From assembly GCA_028829895.1 (NCBI GenBank), contig CM054182.1:58734879-58798878 (forward strand): 64,000 nucleotides of DNA, written 5' to 3'. Origin of the DNA: Sinotaia quadrata (lineage: Eukaryota > Mollusca > Gastropoda > Architaenioglossa > Viviparidae). Below, piece by piece: positions 23,706 through 34,084 of this stretch (position 1 is the stretch's first letter; each line of letters begins with the position of its first letter). A model generated the notes under the pieces. It did no database searches. It was given only the letters and a program-made list of their open reading frames with translations, and was not told where the DNA came from. The position numbers and the translations under genes are program-made.

Positions 23706-25365
23706 CAGTTGCAAAAGAATACAGACACTTTTACTGAAGATAAATGTTTAGATAATGTCCACCACTTATTCAGTCTCTCTCTCTTAACAATGAATTAATC
23801 AAGTTCATAATCAGTAAACAAGTTGTGAGTCTATTTCTCATCACAGAAATCAGAGAGGGAGTGAAAGAAGCAAGAATTAATTTTACATGACTTTCATAAT
23901 ACTAAGCTGTCACTGGCAGTGGGTTTCCGCAACAATGTCACGTGTTCACTTTGCCTGCATTGGGTAATGGGTCTAACGTGCTCCTCTAGGCAAACTGCCC
24001 GAACTGTTTCAAGAATTCGGTATGCAAACTCTCCAGACCAAAGCCGGAACCAACATCTGGTTCTGGAAGAAGATTCAATTTTCAGTAACCCTGTTGCTGG
24101 CAAGTGTAACAATAGTGTTGGACACAAGTACAGATGTACTCAAGTAGAGTGCAGTTGATCATTGCAGTCTGAAGCAGATAACACATAAAACCTAGAAAGG
24201 CTTGCTCTTCTGGAAAAGTCAAATCAAGAGACTACCTGTAAGATTCAGGTCTAAAATATTCTACATTCCCATATCTCTCCAAAGGCATTCTCAAACTTAC
24301 ACTCCTGTATTAAAATTCATTAGCTGATTCACATATATGTCATAAAATATAATATAATCAAATTCTACTAGGGACAATGTCAATGTTCAACAATGCAGTA
24401 TACAAATTTATTTACAAGTCATAGAATATCAGTTGAAATACATGAAAACATTCTAAATCTAATTGCAAACTCATAAAAGTCAACATTCCAAATACATGAA
24501 AACATTCTAAATCTAATTGCAAACTCATAAACGTCAACATTCCAAATACATTAAATCAACTCTGAGTCAAATGACGAAGCACAACTCAATAATTCAAAAT
24601 ATTTATACAGTATTTCTAAGTAACAAACCATAAATCAATACTTTAAAATGCAAGAAAATATTTCTAAGTCCATTCTTTCTTTATCAGTCAAATACCTCAC
24701 CAGCTAACAATCAGTCTTTAACACCAGACTTTACCATAGACAAAATCAAAGTGATAAGAACACGGGATTTTTCCTAAAGGTTCTAAAGGTTTGACACTTA
24801 TTGGTTAGATTTGTTATTGACCAGTATCAGATCATTAGCTGTTATAGCTAGCAAAGCCGCCTAAAACTGGTTAGCGTCAATGAGTGAGGTGTTTATTACT
24901 CAGCCTGGTTTGCTCACTTCAAGAAACTTCGACCATGAAAACTTCCACAAAGGATGACGTGGTAACCTTGCTTCAGGCAATCGTTTAGCTATGGTTCTGG
25001 AGAATTCTGACTCCCTTGCGTATTTTTAAGATGCAATGCACGAAGTCTGCTTTCAGTTCTTGTTACATGAAATATTAGCAGCATAAATACAATAATTATT
25101 TCAAAAAATATATGCAGGCAACTTTTCCTCTTTCACACCAGCTTTTCGTGCTTACAAAAAATAAATAAAAACAAAACCCAATGAAGTCACTGCCATATGA
25201 AATTACCTTGACCCGGACAGCGTAGATACCCCGAGGCTACACATAGATCACGATTCTCATTAGAGTAATGTCAAAAGAAATTATCTTTCGAAAATATTTT
25301 TATAAAGTATATACAATTTAATAAAAGACCAAAGATATATGATAGAAGACGTGGTTAGGGCCAAG
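23706..25365. other. Possible extension of DR-A; includes a 54-bp tandem duplication
   Basis: AAATACATGAAAACATTCTA at 24436 recurs at 24490 (54 bp x 2). Otherwise free of tandem repeats, unlike the rest of the window, as is the sequence after DR-A copy 3. No gene recognised. Confidence 0.4.
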
Positions 25366-25369
25366 ATGG

Positions 25370-25459
25370 AATTGAATGTCTCGCTAGACAGCAGACACAA
25401 TTGAATGTCTCGCTAGACAGCAGACACAATTGAATGTCTCGCTAGACAGCAGACACAAT
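25370..25459. repeat. Minisatellite, 30 bp x 3
   Basis: ATTGAATGTCTCGCTAGACA then GCAGACACAA, three identical copies. Confidence 0.97.
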
Positions 25460-25834
25460 TCAGAGTTTTGAATAACGAAATGAAAATCGCAATTTTTGCT
25501 TCAGAAAATGATGCAGATGTCAGTGTCATATTCGCTTTCTCTCCCACCTAAACGGGTCCTAAAATAAAATAAATAAAATGCAAAAGATATTTAGAAATAC
25601 ATGCATTTTTCCACAAAAGAACATCCTTCATCATCGTGACGGAATGCTTAAACGTTATTTCGTTTATCATCGATTTTTTCGCCGCCTTCATCGAAACCAT
25701 ATCTCAAGCCAGGCTGTTGTTATCCAGCGAAAGACAAAAAGTAATTTAATCGTGCGTATTGATCTTAATACAAATAAATAGAATTTTATTTAAAGTGGCT
25801 AAGACCTCACACAATTTAAGTTGATCATGGGTCA

Positions 25835-26095
25835 AGTGCCACAATATATATATATATATTGATATATATGATATATATTTCATTGGAAAATTATTATATA
25901 CTCTGAATGCAACATGCAAATTCACAAAGCCTTTTAGGTACATAATACACATACAGTTATAAGTGTCTGTAAAATAGCCATGATCAGGTCAAAACAAATA
26001 TAAAATGAATGTAAGATGAAATGTCACAAAGTCTTTTAGGTATATAATACAAATACACTTATAGGAGTCGGTAAAATAGCCTCGACCAGAAAATA
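25835..26095. repeat. TA-rich tract and tandem duplication, about 102 bp x 2
   Basis: (TA)n at 25843-25875. TCACAAAGCCTTTTAGGTAC at 25922 and a diverged copy at 26024, both followed by ATAATACA and a GTAAAATAGCC block. Confidence 0.8.
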
Positions 26096-26346
26096 TATCA
26101 CGAATGTTCTTTAGCGAAATTCCATAAAACTAGTCTCTCGAATCCGAACACTTACATCCCGCCAAGAATGGTCTTCAGACCTTTGGCACTTCACCTGGAA
26201 AGCAAGCCCCTGACACATTGCTTAGTGTAAAAAGGACCCACTCTTCAGTTCTCATTCTAGATGTAAATTGTTAGTCATGTTCAAAGTCATGCGCTGTTTC
26301 ACTTAGCGCTCCTTTCGCTAGGAACGTATAAATAGACACGCGCAGG

Positions 26347-26409
<63 letters not shown>

Positions 26410-26446
26410 ACACACACAAATATATATATATATATATTTATATACA
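26347..26446. repeat. (CA)n then (TA)n microsatellite
   Basis: About 35 CA units with one CATACA interruption, then about 13 TA units. Confidence 0.97.
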
Positions 26447-26529
26447 CATCAGATCTAATATACAAAATACAATAATAAAACTGCACAGATGTTTAAATAT
26501 GACAGTTTTCTGTACCACAAAAGATACAT

Positions 26530-26825
26530 AGATTTGTTTTTGTATAATGTAGCTTTAGAGCGTTTAACGCTTGTAGTTGGTTTGGCATTGCGTACATGCA
26601 CAGCGTTTTTATTGTTGTTTTTGTTTTCACTCTTGTGGTTGGTTTTGTAATATGTACTTATAAAGTTAGTTTTTTGTATTGTATAATATATAAAGTGTAT
26701 CTATTCTTGAGGTTGATTTCGTATTGTGTACCTTTAAAGTGCTTGCAGTTGCTTTTGTTATCTGTACTTTAGAGTATTGGACTCTTGATGTTTTTGTGTT
26801 ATGTGCCTGTATAGAGGGGAGATGT
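26530..26825. repeat. Very degenerate tandem array, about 65 bp
   Basis: Loose recurrences of CTTGTGGTTGGTTTTGT and TTAAAGTG-like words. Low identity. Confidence 0.4.
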
Positions 26826-27067
26826 TAGCGAAAAGATTCTGACTTTTTATGTTATATTGGTTTCTCTTTTATCGTTTAGCAGTCGTGCAGCTGATATGTA
26901 GAACCACTAGAAGATATACCCAGCATTGCCCGAGGAAATAAACATAACTGAACTTTTAATAGCTTTTGTCAGTTGAAAAAGAAATAATACTTATTTAATT
27001 AGTTCTGTATGAATATTTATAAATCCACTGATAAATTCGTCATCGAGGCCAACACATTGATATATAA

Positions 27068-27330
27068 TATGTTGGCGTTAAATGCAGCCTACAATACTCC
27101 CCATGTCATTACTTACATGTAGATGACGTTAAATGCAGCATACAATACTCCCCATGTCATTACTTACATGTAGATGACGTTAAATGCAGCATACAATACT
27201 CCCCATGTCATTACACGTAGATGACGTTAAATGCAGCCTACAATACTCCCCATGTCATTACTTACATGCAGATGACGTTATATGCAGCCTACAATAATCT
27301 CCATGTAATTACTTACATGCAGATGACTTG
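27068..27330. repeat. Minisatellite, 51 bp x 5
   Basis: GACGTTAAATGCAGCATACA then ATACTCCCCATGTCATTAC. One copy lacks TTACATG. Followed by a looser repeat of a CTGAGGTC-TCTCGTA segment to 27470. Confidence 0.96.
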
Positions 27331-28445
27331 TTGCCTAAATATATTGTGTTTATTTCACTCCCTTTTTTATTTACTCTCTGAGGTCATCTCGTATATTACG
27401 TGTTGAGTGAATATATCGTATATATCGTGTTTATTTTATTCCCTTTTATTTTACTGTCTGAGGTCGTCTCGTAGACATGTTGAATGAATATTTCGCTTTT
27501 ACATCCGAAGCGCACATGGCAGATGACGGCAGTTTGTTTCGTAAATACATTCCTTACTCAAACTAAGGGTTAAATTCCTTTATAAATTGTCCACACTCGA
27601 AATGTCCGACAACCCAATGGAATTGTGTTTTCCTGTGCCCCCATCCCGTAGTGATATAGTTAGTTAAGTTCTCACTTGGCTGTCTCGCTGATAGTTTTTG
27701 TTGTAGGCTGTAGAGAGTATCTCCGCACTGGACCGGGAGTGGCACACGACTATCGTCTTCTGTCTGTTTTTAGAGAAAGGTTGGGGTTAGGGAATTCTTT
27801 GAAAGATGGGTTATGATTAGGAGATTATTTTTAGAGGTAGGGGATTTTTAGAGAAAGGTTAGAGTTAGGGTATGGATTATCTGCAAATAGAAAAGCCCCC
27901 TACCCAAAGCAAAAATACATACACTAAAACTGTTTTTATTTAGAGTTATCTTTTCGTTAACTCTTTTCAACTATAAGGAGATGCTGGCTTCCGGTTGTTT
28001 ACGGAGTACCTGCCTTTCGCTTATTTGACACAGAGAACTGATTGTCTTTTCAATTTGAATTTTACTAACTGGATTTCTTCTCTTTCACAAATTTGTTTGT
28101 TTAAATGGCATCGAAAAAAAGTGGATTTGTTCATCGTTTGTTTATTTAATTAAATTAAATATTTTTGTTTGTCTTTGATGTGAATTGTCATACTGGAATG
28201 ATGCTTTGTAATTATTAAATTATCTAGTGGAATGATGGATCGATAATTTTAAGGGTCAATTTAAAACCCTTTTCTTACAAATACCTAACATATTAGGGAT
28301 TTGAATATCAGTCAATGTCGTTATCAAAAACAATAAATCAACAATGTATTTATTTTTATTGATTTTGATATAGGAACAGGTCAAGTTCGGACCTAACTGT
28401 ATTATTATTACAAATCGCACGAAACTTTCAACGTTGGGAAAATAA
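27331..28445. other. Intergenic or intronic sequence, no feature assigned
   Basis: 27770-27870 carries loosely repeated TTAGAGAAAGGTT and GGTTAGGG-like words. Otherwise AT-rich unique DNA; if the GPCR gene starts upstream this lies in its intron. Confidence 0.35.
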
Positions 28446-28524
28446 AACACACACACACACACACACACACAAATAAAAGAAGGAAGTAAACTATATTGAA
28501 TATATATATATATATATATATATA
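28446..28524. repeat. (CA)n and (TA)n microsatellites
   Basis: CA run 28446-28470 and TA run 28499-28524, 28 bp apart. Confidence 0.95.
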
Positions 28525-28987
28525 AAACGTAAGAGTTGCTATTGTCTTTCATCATCTTCTTTTGATAGCACCATTAAAAGGAACGATAATTGGTTAATAT
28601 GCCATCGCTAACTTTCCGTCAGCAGTTTTGTGTCTTCTGGAGTTGCCTGACATGAAAATTGCTTTCGATAAATTACGCGCAATGATGTAGAAAATTACAA
28701 ACAAAAGGTCATAGAAACACCACTAGTGCCCACGTTTCGTCTTTCGAACTGTACTATAAATAAATTCTTGCAAAGAGTACGCATTAAGCTAATATCGAAA
28801 AAAAAAAGCGATAATATTTTAGAAATATGTAATTGTATATTTTTCATCTAAATCTTTTATATAAAGAATAATAGCTTCACTCAAAATCTATTTAATTATT
28901 GACTTGTATTCGTTGTTTACAAAAAGTTAATTCAATGTACCTTAATTAACTAATAAACAAGAATACTTTTGTTTAATTAACTCTTTC

Positions 28988-29052
28988 AACCTAAAAAACA
29001 ACCCCACACAAAATATATTAATCAATTTTGTGTGGGGTTGTTTTTTTAGGTT
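28988..29052. other. Long near-perfect hairpin, 27-bp arms, 10-nt loop
   Basis: The left arm 28988-29014 (AACCTAAAAAACAACCCCAC and on) pairs with 29025-29052 with a single extra T. It lies 242 bp before the GPCR exon, presumably in its upstream intron. Confidence 0.92.
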
Positions 29053-29067
29053 TTGAGGGGCAATATT

Positions 29068-29232
29068 TTTATGTAATGTATTTATTTAGTGACCGATTTT
29101 GTTTAATGTTTTTCAAATACGCTTTATGTTTTCATACTGATAATTAATTTTATGTGATAAATTTATTTAGTGACCGATTTTGTTTAATGTTTTTCAAATA
29201 CGCTTTATGTTCTCACACTGATAATTTTTATT
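29068..29232. repeat. Tandem duplication, 81 bp x 2
   Basis: TTTATTTAGTGACCGATTTT at 29081 recurs at 29162, continuing through CAAATACGCTTTATGTT and ACTGATAATT. Confidence 0.95.
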
Positions 29233-29294
29233 CACGTGTTTTTATTTTTATTTTGTAGTGCATGTTGATTAAAGAAAACAAACTTATCTTTCAG

Positions 29295-29394
29295 GCTGGC
29301 CGTTCGGAGGTTTTCTGTGCAAATCTACACCTTACTTACAAGGGATATCTGTCTGCGCGTCTGTCTACACTCTAGCGGCAATAGCTCTGGACAG
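29295..29394 (+). CDS. Neuropeptide GPCR, internal exon (TM3 to DR of the DRY motif)
   Basis: This 100-bp exon lies between an acceptor (tctttcag before 29295) and a donor (GACAG/gtgaaa after 29394). Its first two bases finish a codon begun in an unseen upstream exon (intron phase 1). The next 32 codons start [10 protein letters not shown], the end of extracellular loop 1 plus the TM3 cysteine that normally pairs with loop 2. They run through TM3 ([13 protein letters not shown]) to ALD plus the first two bases of the Arg codon. Joining to 30178 restores DRYLAI, the G-protein-coupling motif. The PYxQGxSVxASVY stretch resembles arthropod SIFamide receptors as I remember them. No exon for the N terminus, TM1 or TM2 was found within 1-29294, so it either lies outside the window or is too short and diverged to see by eye. 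Certainty is high for a class A GPCR and moderate for the subfamily. Confidence 0.93.
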
Positions 29395-29877
29395 GTGAAA
29401 ATTAGAATGATAATATTACATTTATTTATTTTTTACCGATTTGAATCAACAAGTAAACAAACACACATAGATTCTGTATTCCGTTGTATTTCGTTCGCGG
29501 GTATGACTAGATGACGTCATTAAGCAGCACGTTCTTACCTTGGTTTTTCTGAAAATAACAGAATATCAAGGTGTGCTATTATTTATATCAATTGAAAGAA
29601 TAAAAAACGAATCATTACGTTTTCCTAGAACAATCATTCAATTAATCAGATTTTTTCGCTAACATCTCCCCTCCAAAGCCATATTAGTCGTTTTATCGAG
29701 ATATTCTCAGTCTTAGGTTGATTCTGGGGAACTTTCTCTCCTCAGAGAGAGAGAGAGAGGTAAGCAGGCAGACAGACAGACAGACAGATAGACAGATAGA
29801 CAGATAGATAAAGATAGATAGATAGGTAGGTAGGTAGGTAGATAGATAGATAGATAGATAGATGGATAGATGGATAC

Positions 29878-29963
<86 letters not shown>

Positions 29964-30177
29964 TTGGGTGAATAGATGGAAGGATTGGTGAGATGCACTG
30001 ATGTTTGAATAGATTAGGATTTTTACTGATATAAAACAAAGTTCCTAGAGAGAAGAGCTAGAGAGAGGGAGAAAAAGGAAAAGAGTGTGAAATGACTATG
30101 AATAGAGACGAAATGATATATTCAAGAGAACGTGTCCAAGTTATTTTAAATGTATTACTTTTGTTTTTGAATCACAG
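29395..30177 (+). other. Intron of the GPCR gene, phase 2, within the DRY codons
   Basis: This 783-bp intron starts GTGAAA and ends TTTTGAATCACAG. It splits the Arg codon of DRY after its second base. It contains a GA/GACA/GATA microsatellite (29742-29963). Introns at this DRY position are common in class A receptors (established knowledge), which supports the exon junction. Confidence 0.9.
29742..29963. repeat. (GA)n(GACA)n(GATA)n compound microsatellite in the GPCR intron
   Basis: GA run, then GACA, GGTA and a long GATA block. It gives the tyrosine/leucine/serine-rich frames on the minus strand, which are artefacts. Confidence 0.98.
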
Positions 30178-30898
30178 GTATCTCGCCATTTGCCACAACC
30201 CACAATGGCGCATCACCTCTCAGCTCTCACGCATGCTCATCTCCTGTATCTGGTTGCTGAGTATTATACTTCTCCTTCCGTGGGCCATCTTCTACGAGCA
30301 GTACATACTGGAGACGTCTCTACAGAAAATTCACATGTGCCACCAGATATGGCCCGACTTTCACTCCCAGCGCGCCTACTTCGTGGGCGCCATCTTTATC
30401 GGCACCTACGTCTTCCCTCTTCTTGTCGTCCTCGCATGCTACATTTGCATTGCAGTGCGCGTCTGGAACCGCCGCGCGCCGGGCGTGCCCAAGGACAACC
30501 GACTCATCCGTCACTCCAAAATGAAGGTCCTGAAGATGCTAGCTGTCATGGTTTCTCTTTTCGCGTTGTCGTGGTTACCGCTGCACGCAATCTACATGAA
30601 GTTGTACTTCGACCAGCCCTACTCCGCGAAAGAGGCGAGTGTGCTGTACGACGTGGCCGTCCCGGTAGCTCAGTGGCTAGAGCTGTCCAACTCGGGCATC
30701 AACCCAGTCATCTACTGCTTCTTCAGCAAGAATTTCCGGCGCGGCTTCCAGACCTTATGCCACTTCCGTAACCACGGGCGTCGGTTCTCTGGGGTTTATT
30801 CGAGTACGACTAAGTACATGACTATAGAATACATGAACGGCAATGTTACCATTACCTTCAGGAAGGACAACCGAGATGAAAGCTCTTCGACCATATGA
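30178..30898 (+). CDS. Neuropeptide GPCR, terminal coding exon (DRY to stop), SIFamide/NPFF-receptor-like
   Basis: The acceptor is ttgaatcacag before 30178 and the stop TGA is at 30896-30898. With the preceding exon it gives a 272-residue partial receptor. TM4 is about residues 50-71. Loop 2 carries Cys87 (MCHQIWPD), the partner of TM3 Cys8. TM5 is 99-126, with FPLL. Loop 3 carries RRAPGVPKD. TM6 is 150-176, with FALSWLPLH as its FxxxWxP motif. TM7 is 188-213 (VPVAQWLELSNSGINPVIY), with NPxxY complete at 208-212. Helix 8 (SKNFRRGF) is followed by Cys227, a possible palmitoylation site. The cytoplasmic tail is short, about 45 residues. Such receptors bind an amidated neuropeptide at the plasma membrane and signal through G proteins. 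The PVAQWLxxSNSxINP and R-x-x-PG patterns favour the SIFamide/NPFF group; another neuropeptide receptor of that branch is possible. The exon is clearly GC-richer than its surroundings and has no frame damage. An ATG at 30092 opens the same frame but is intronic. Confidence 0.95.
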
Positions 30899-31336
30899 CT
30901 ATGCGAACTGCATTCACGACCACTGACCTGTCGCTGTCGCAGGCTGCTGGGAAAGTGGACTGATTGCTTGGTTCATTGAACTGACCAATGTTAATTTGCT
31001 AAATGGTTGACTGGTCACGGAGCCTGGATATGCCATGAAAAGAGAAAAGCTGCGCATGAAGAAGAAAGGCCTAGAAGACTCAACGTCCATTTACAAAAAG
31101 AAATATCGTGTCCCACTTTATCAGCCCCGAAGCGTTTACATTTAGTTGTGCCACTGGAAATGTTGATGACTACTGAAATAATCGACCCAAGGAGACTTAT
31201 CTCCAGATTTATTGATTTTACCAAGAACAACATATTTATTGTTTGTTGTCTCTGGGGGTGCGATCTACATCTACAACAGAGACGCCGTGGACTCTCCCCT
31301 CCTAGATGCTGGATGTTAAGAAACTTTCAAAACTTT

Positions 31337-31403
<67 letters not shown>
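30899..31403 (+). other. Probable 3' untranslated region of the GPCR gene, with a (GT)n tract
   Basis: This sequence follows the stop codon directly and stays less AT-rich than the wider region up to about 31320. A (GT)32 tract fills 31340-31403. I saw no canonical AATAAA in the next kilobase; the first clear one I noticed is at 33424. The transcript end is therefore unknown and the UTR assignment is inference. Confidence 0.4.
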
Positions 31404-31404
<1 letters not shown>

Positions 31405-31589
31405 AACACGCCTGCATGAATGCTCGTGTAATGGACTAAAAATATAAGTTTATTTGAAAGTTATCTTGCTTTCATTGTTATAATTCTGATAACAATCTAG
31501 TAATGACTTTAAACTAATCAGCTTGTATTTTATTGAAAGAGATCATTTTATCTACTTTTACACATAGCAGTAAAACCCTGTATTTCTGG

Positions 31590-31680
31590 TGTCTTACGTT
31601 TCGTCTGCCTGCCAATACGGAAATAATAATGTATACGTCACGCCAATACGGGTTAATAATAATATATACGTCACACACTG
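31590..31680. repeat. Short tandem duplication, about 31-35 bp x 2
   Basis: GCCAATACGG then AATAATAATGTATACGTCAC, repeated with small changes. Confidence 0.8.
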
Positions 31681-31839
31681 TGGCAATCAATCACACAGTC
31701 TGAAAATTCAAAAGATGCCATTAGCAACAAATAGAGGATACCTGAATGTGAAGGCTTTTCCATTACCAACATGTGAAGGATACCTGTAATCAATATCTTC
31801 CCATTAGAAACAGTTGAAGAATGCTTAGAAGACAAGATA

Positions 31840-32030
31840 TTCATTAGCCAACATTTAAAGAATGGAAGTCAGTCAAGTAATTCCCATTAGCATCGTGAAG
31901 AATGCCTGGAAGTCAGTCAAGTCATACCCATTAGCAGTGTGAAGAATGCCTGGAAGTCAGCCAAGTCATTCCCATTAGCAATGTGAAGAATGCCTCAAAG
32001 TGACATTTCTCATTATCAGCATGTGAAGGA
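31840..32030. repeat. Minisatellite, about 43 bp x 4
   Basis: GAATGCCTGGAAGTCAGTCA then AGTCATTCCCATTAGCA; the outer copies are diverged. Confidence 0.9.
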
Positions 32031-32254
32031 TGTCTGAGACTGTAAAATCTGATGTTAAAATATTTTGACAAATATTAGACAATGGAACGGATGTGATTAT
32101 CAGCAAATGAAAGAAAGAACAAGTTAGATGCTGTCCCATGTAAAATGGTTGAGAGTTTAATGTTTGTCACTGTTTACATAAGAACGATGACTGAAAGTGT
32201 AGAACTGGAGACAAGACACTGACAAAATATGTTTGAGAGTGTAAAGGCTTCTAC

Positions 32255-32455
32255 TGTCCACCCAACAAGGTGTCTGAGAGTGCAAAAGCTGTCACTAGTC
32301 ATGCAACAAGGTGTCCGAGAGTGCTAAAGCTGTCACTAGTCATGCAACAAGGTGTCCGAGAGTGCAAAAGCTGTCACTAGTCATGCAACAAGGTGTCCGA
32401 GAGTGCAAAAACTGTCACTAGTCATGCAACAAGGTGTCCGAGAGTGCAAAAACTA
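32255..32455. repeat. Minisatellite, 41 bp x 4-5
   Basis: CTGTCACTAGTCATGCAACA then AGGTGTCCGAGAGTGCAAAA at 32289, 32330, 32371 and 32412. Confidence 0.96.
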
Positions 32456-34080
32456 CCATCAAACAAAGAGAAAGAGCATGTAGTGTGTGACAGTTACCAA
32501 CATTTGAAATCTGAATGATCATAGTAAAACAACGGACATAAGGAGTAATTTCAGATCTATAACAATTCACTAGTTTCCAAAACAAAGTTTTCTCTTTATT
32601 TCATCCATTTATTCACTTATAAGTTCTGTTTGTTTCCCCATCACACAGTCACTAAGAGGAAAGCAGACATTCGATGGACCTGCCACACTGTGATTTAAAT
32701 CAATTCATTCTCGCAATGATATCTGTCCATTTGACCATTACTGAGTCCGTTTTTGGTCCAGTTTTCATCTAAGACACAAACCAGTTTTCAAATCCCTTCC
32801 TATCTAAACCAATCCCTGCCTTACCCGTTCCTTGCCTTGTCTTCACAGTTCATATTTGTTATTCCCTTTTCATCCTTTACTTCTTCAAGATTTCAATTTA
32901 AATTAGATTTTCCCAACAATTTAATTTCGGGTGAACTTTAGTGCAGCATACGACTCCAGGGTGACATTTTCACAATAATAATTTTACACGTATCTTTATT
33001 CGTGTGAAATATTACTTAATATATTTATTTTAACATTATATCAGTTTACTTGTTTATAAAATATTATCAGGACATTTTCCACTCTGTTACATAAAGTCAC
33101 ATAATGAAGCGTTCATTGAAATGTTCATCCAATCCACTGACAGAAGGCGGTTGATGTGCGCCAAACTGGTGCGAATTTCTTTACCCCTTTCTGCCAGCCC
33201 TCCCGCCTTCCACCTCGAACACAAGCGTGAGTCTGAGGGTCCCAGTGGGGCACTCGAGATCAGATAACGTCTGATGGCGAAATGCTCAACGCACGCTCCA
33301 GTGCTTACGTAAAACTGCTATCGAAACACACACACGTTGTAGATCTTGACCTCTTGTTGTTTGCTTGTGAGATTGTACTTGTTTGTTATTTATATGTTGA
33401 TAAAATTTTTATATATTTATATTAATAAAATAGCAGTCCCTTACGTATTTTAAAAGAAAACAACACCTGTTTTCTTTTGGATTTAATGTTTAATTTAAGT
33501 TTCTGTACACCAAATTCAAGTTATAATTCCTTTCAACCAATTAGTTGAAAAGAATCACTCTAGAAAGTGTGAGAAGACACTGTTGTTTTTCAAAAGATGA
33601 GCACGTGTGATAACTATATAGGAATATACAAGAAATGAATAGTGTGGTTGAAATAAATATAGAAAGGTGACAGAAAAACATGAGTGACTAGAAAAATAAG
33701 GGAAGAAGACGAGAATTTGTGAGAAAAAACAAAGTATTGATAATGATTAAAGTGTGTACGAAAGATAAATATGGAAAATAAATTAATGTGTTGGACAAAG
33801 ATTAAGAGGCTTAACTCTGCCTGGAACAAATCTTACATAGTTTGTCTTAGTGCTACCTGACTTAAGATCCAACAACTTTTAAAGTGCATTTTATAAACGA
33901 AATGGAAATGTTCAAAGGTTGTGACTTGTGTACAAAATGTTTTATTGCCAGTTGCCATAACCATGTTTGCTCACTACGGTGGCAAAACGCTTCTTCAGTC
34001 ATGTTAACGTGTTCTCTGATGTATTTATGTTGTAACAAAATATCTGTTTTATTATCATTGACATTTCAGCGTTATTACTT
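32456..34080. other. Unique AT-rich DNA with a perfect hairpin at 33452-33478
   Basis: The hairpin is AAAAGAAAACA, loop ACACC, TGTTTTCTTTT, near AATAAA at 33424. It could lie near a transcript end of the GPCR gene, but the distance of 2.5 kb makes that speculative. No gene recognised. Confidence 0.4.
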
Positions 34081-34084
34081 GTTA

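Noticed and set aside
27770..27875. GGTTAGGG-like words suggesting interstitial telomere repeats
   Set aside because: Only scattered, degenerate matches; no run of TTAGGG.
30092..30177. ATG and in-frame codons upstream of the terminal GPCR exon
   Set aside because: They lie inside the intron; the splice acceptor at 30177 and the exact DRY junction show the exon starts at 30178.
30665..30710. tRNA-like string GGTAGCTCAGTGGCTAGAGC
   Set aside because: It matches a tRNA A-box by chance. It encodes TM7 of the receptor and there is no B-box or acceptor stem.
30190..30771. 193-codon frame overlapping the GPCR exon
   Set aside because: A shadow frame of the GC-rich receptor exon.
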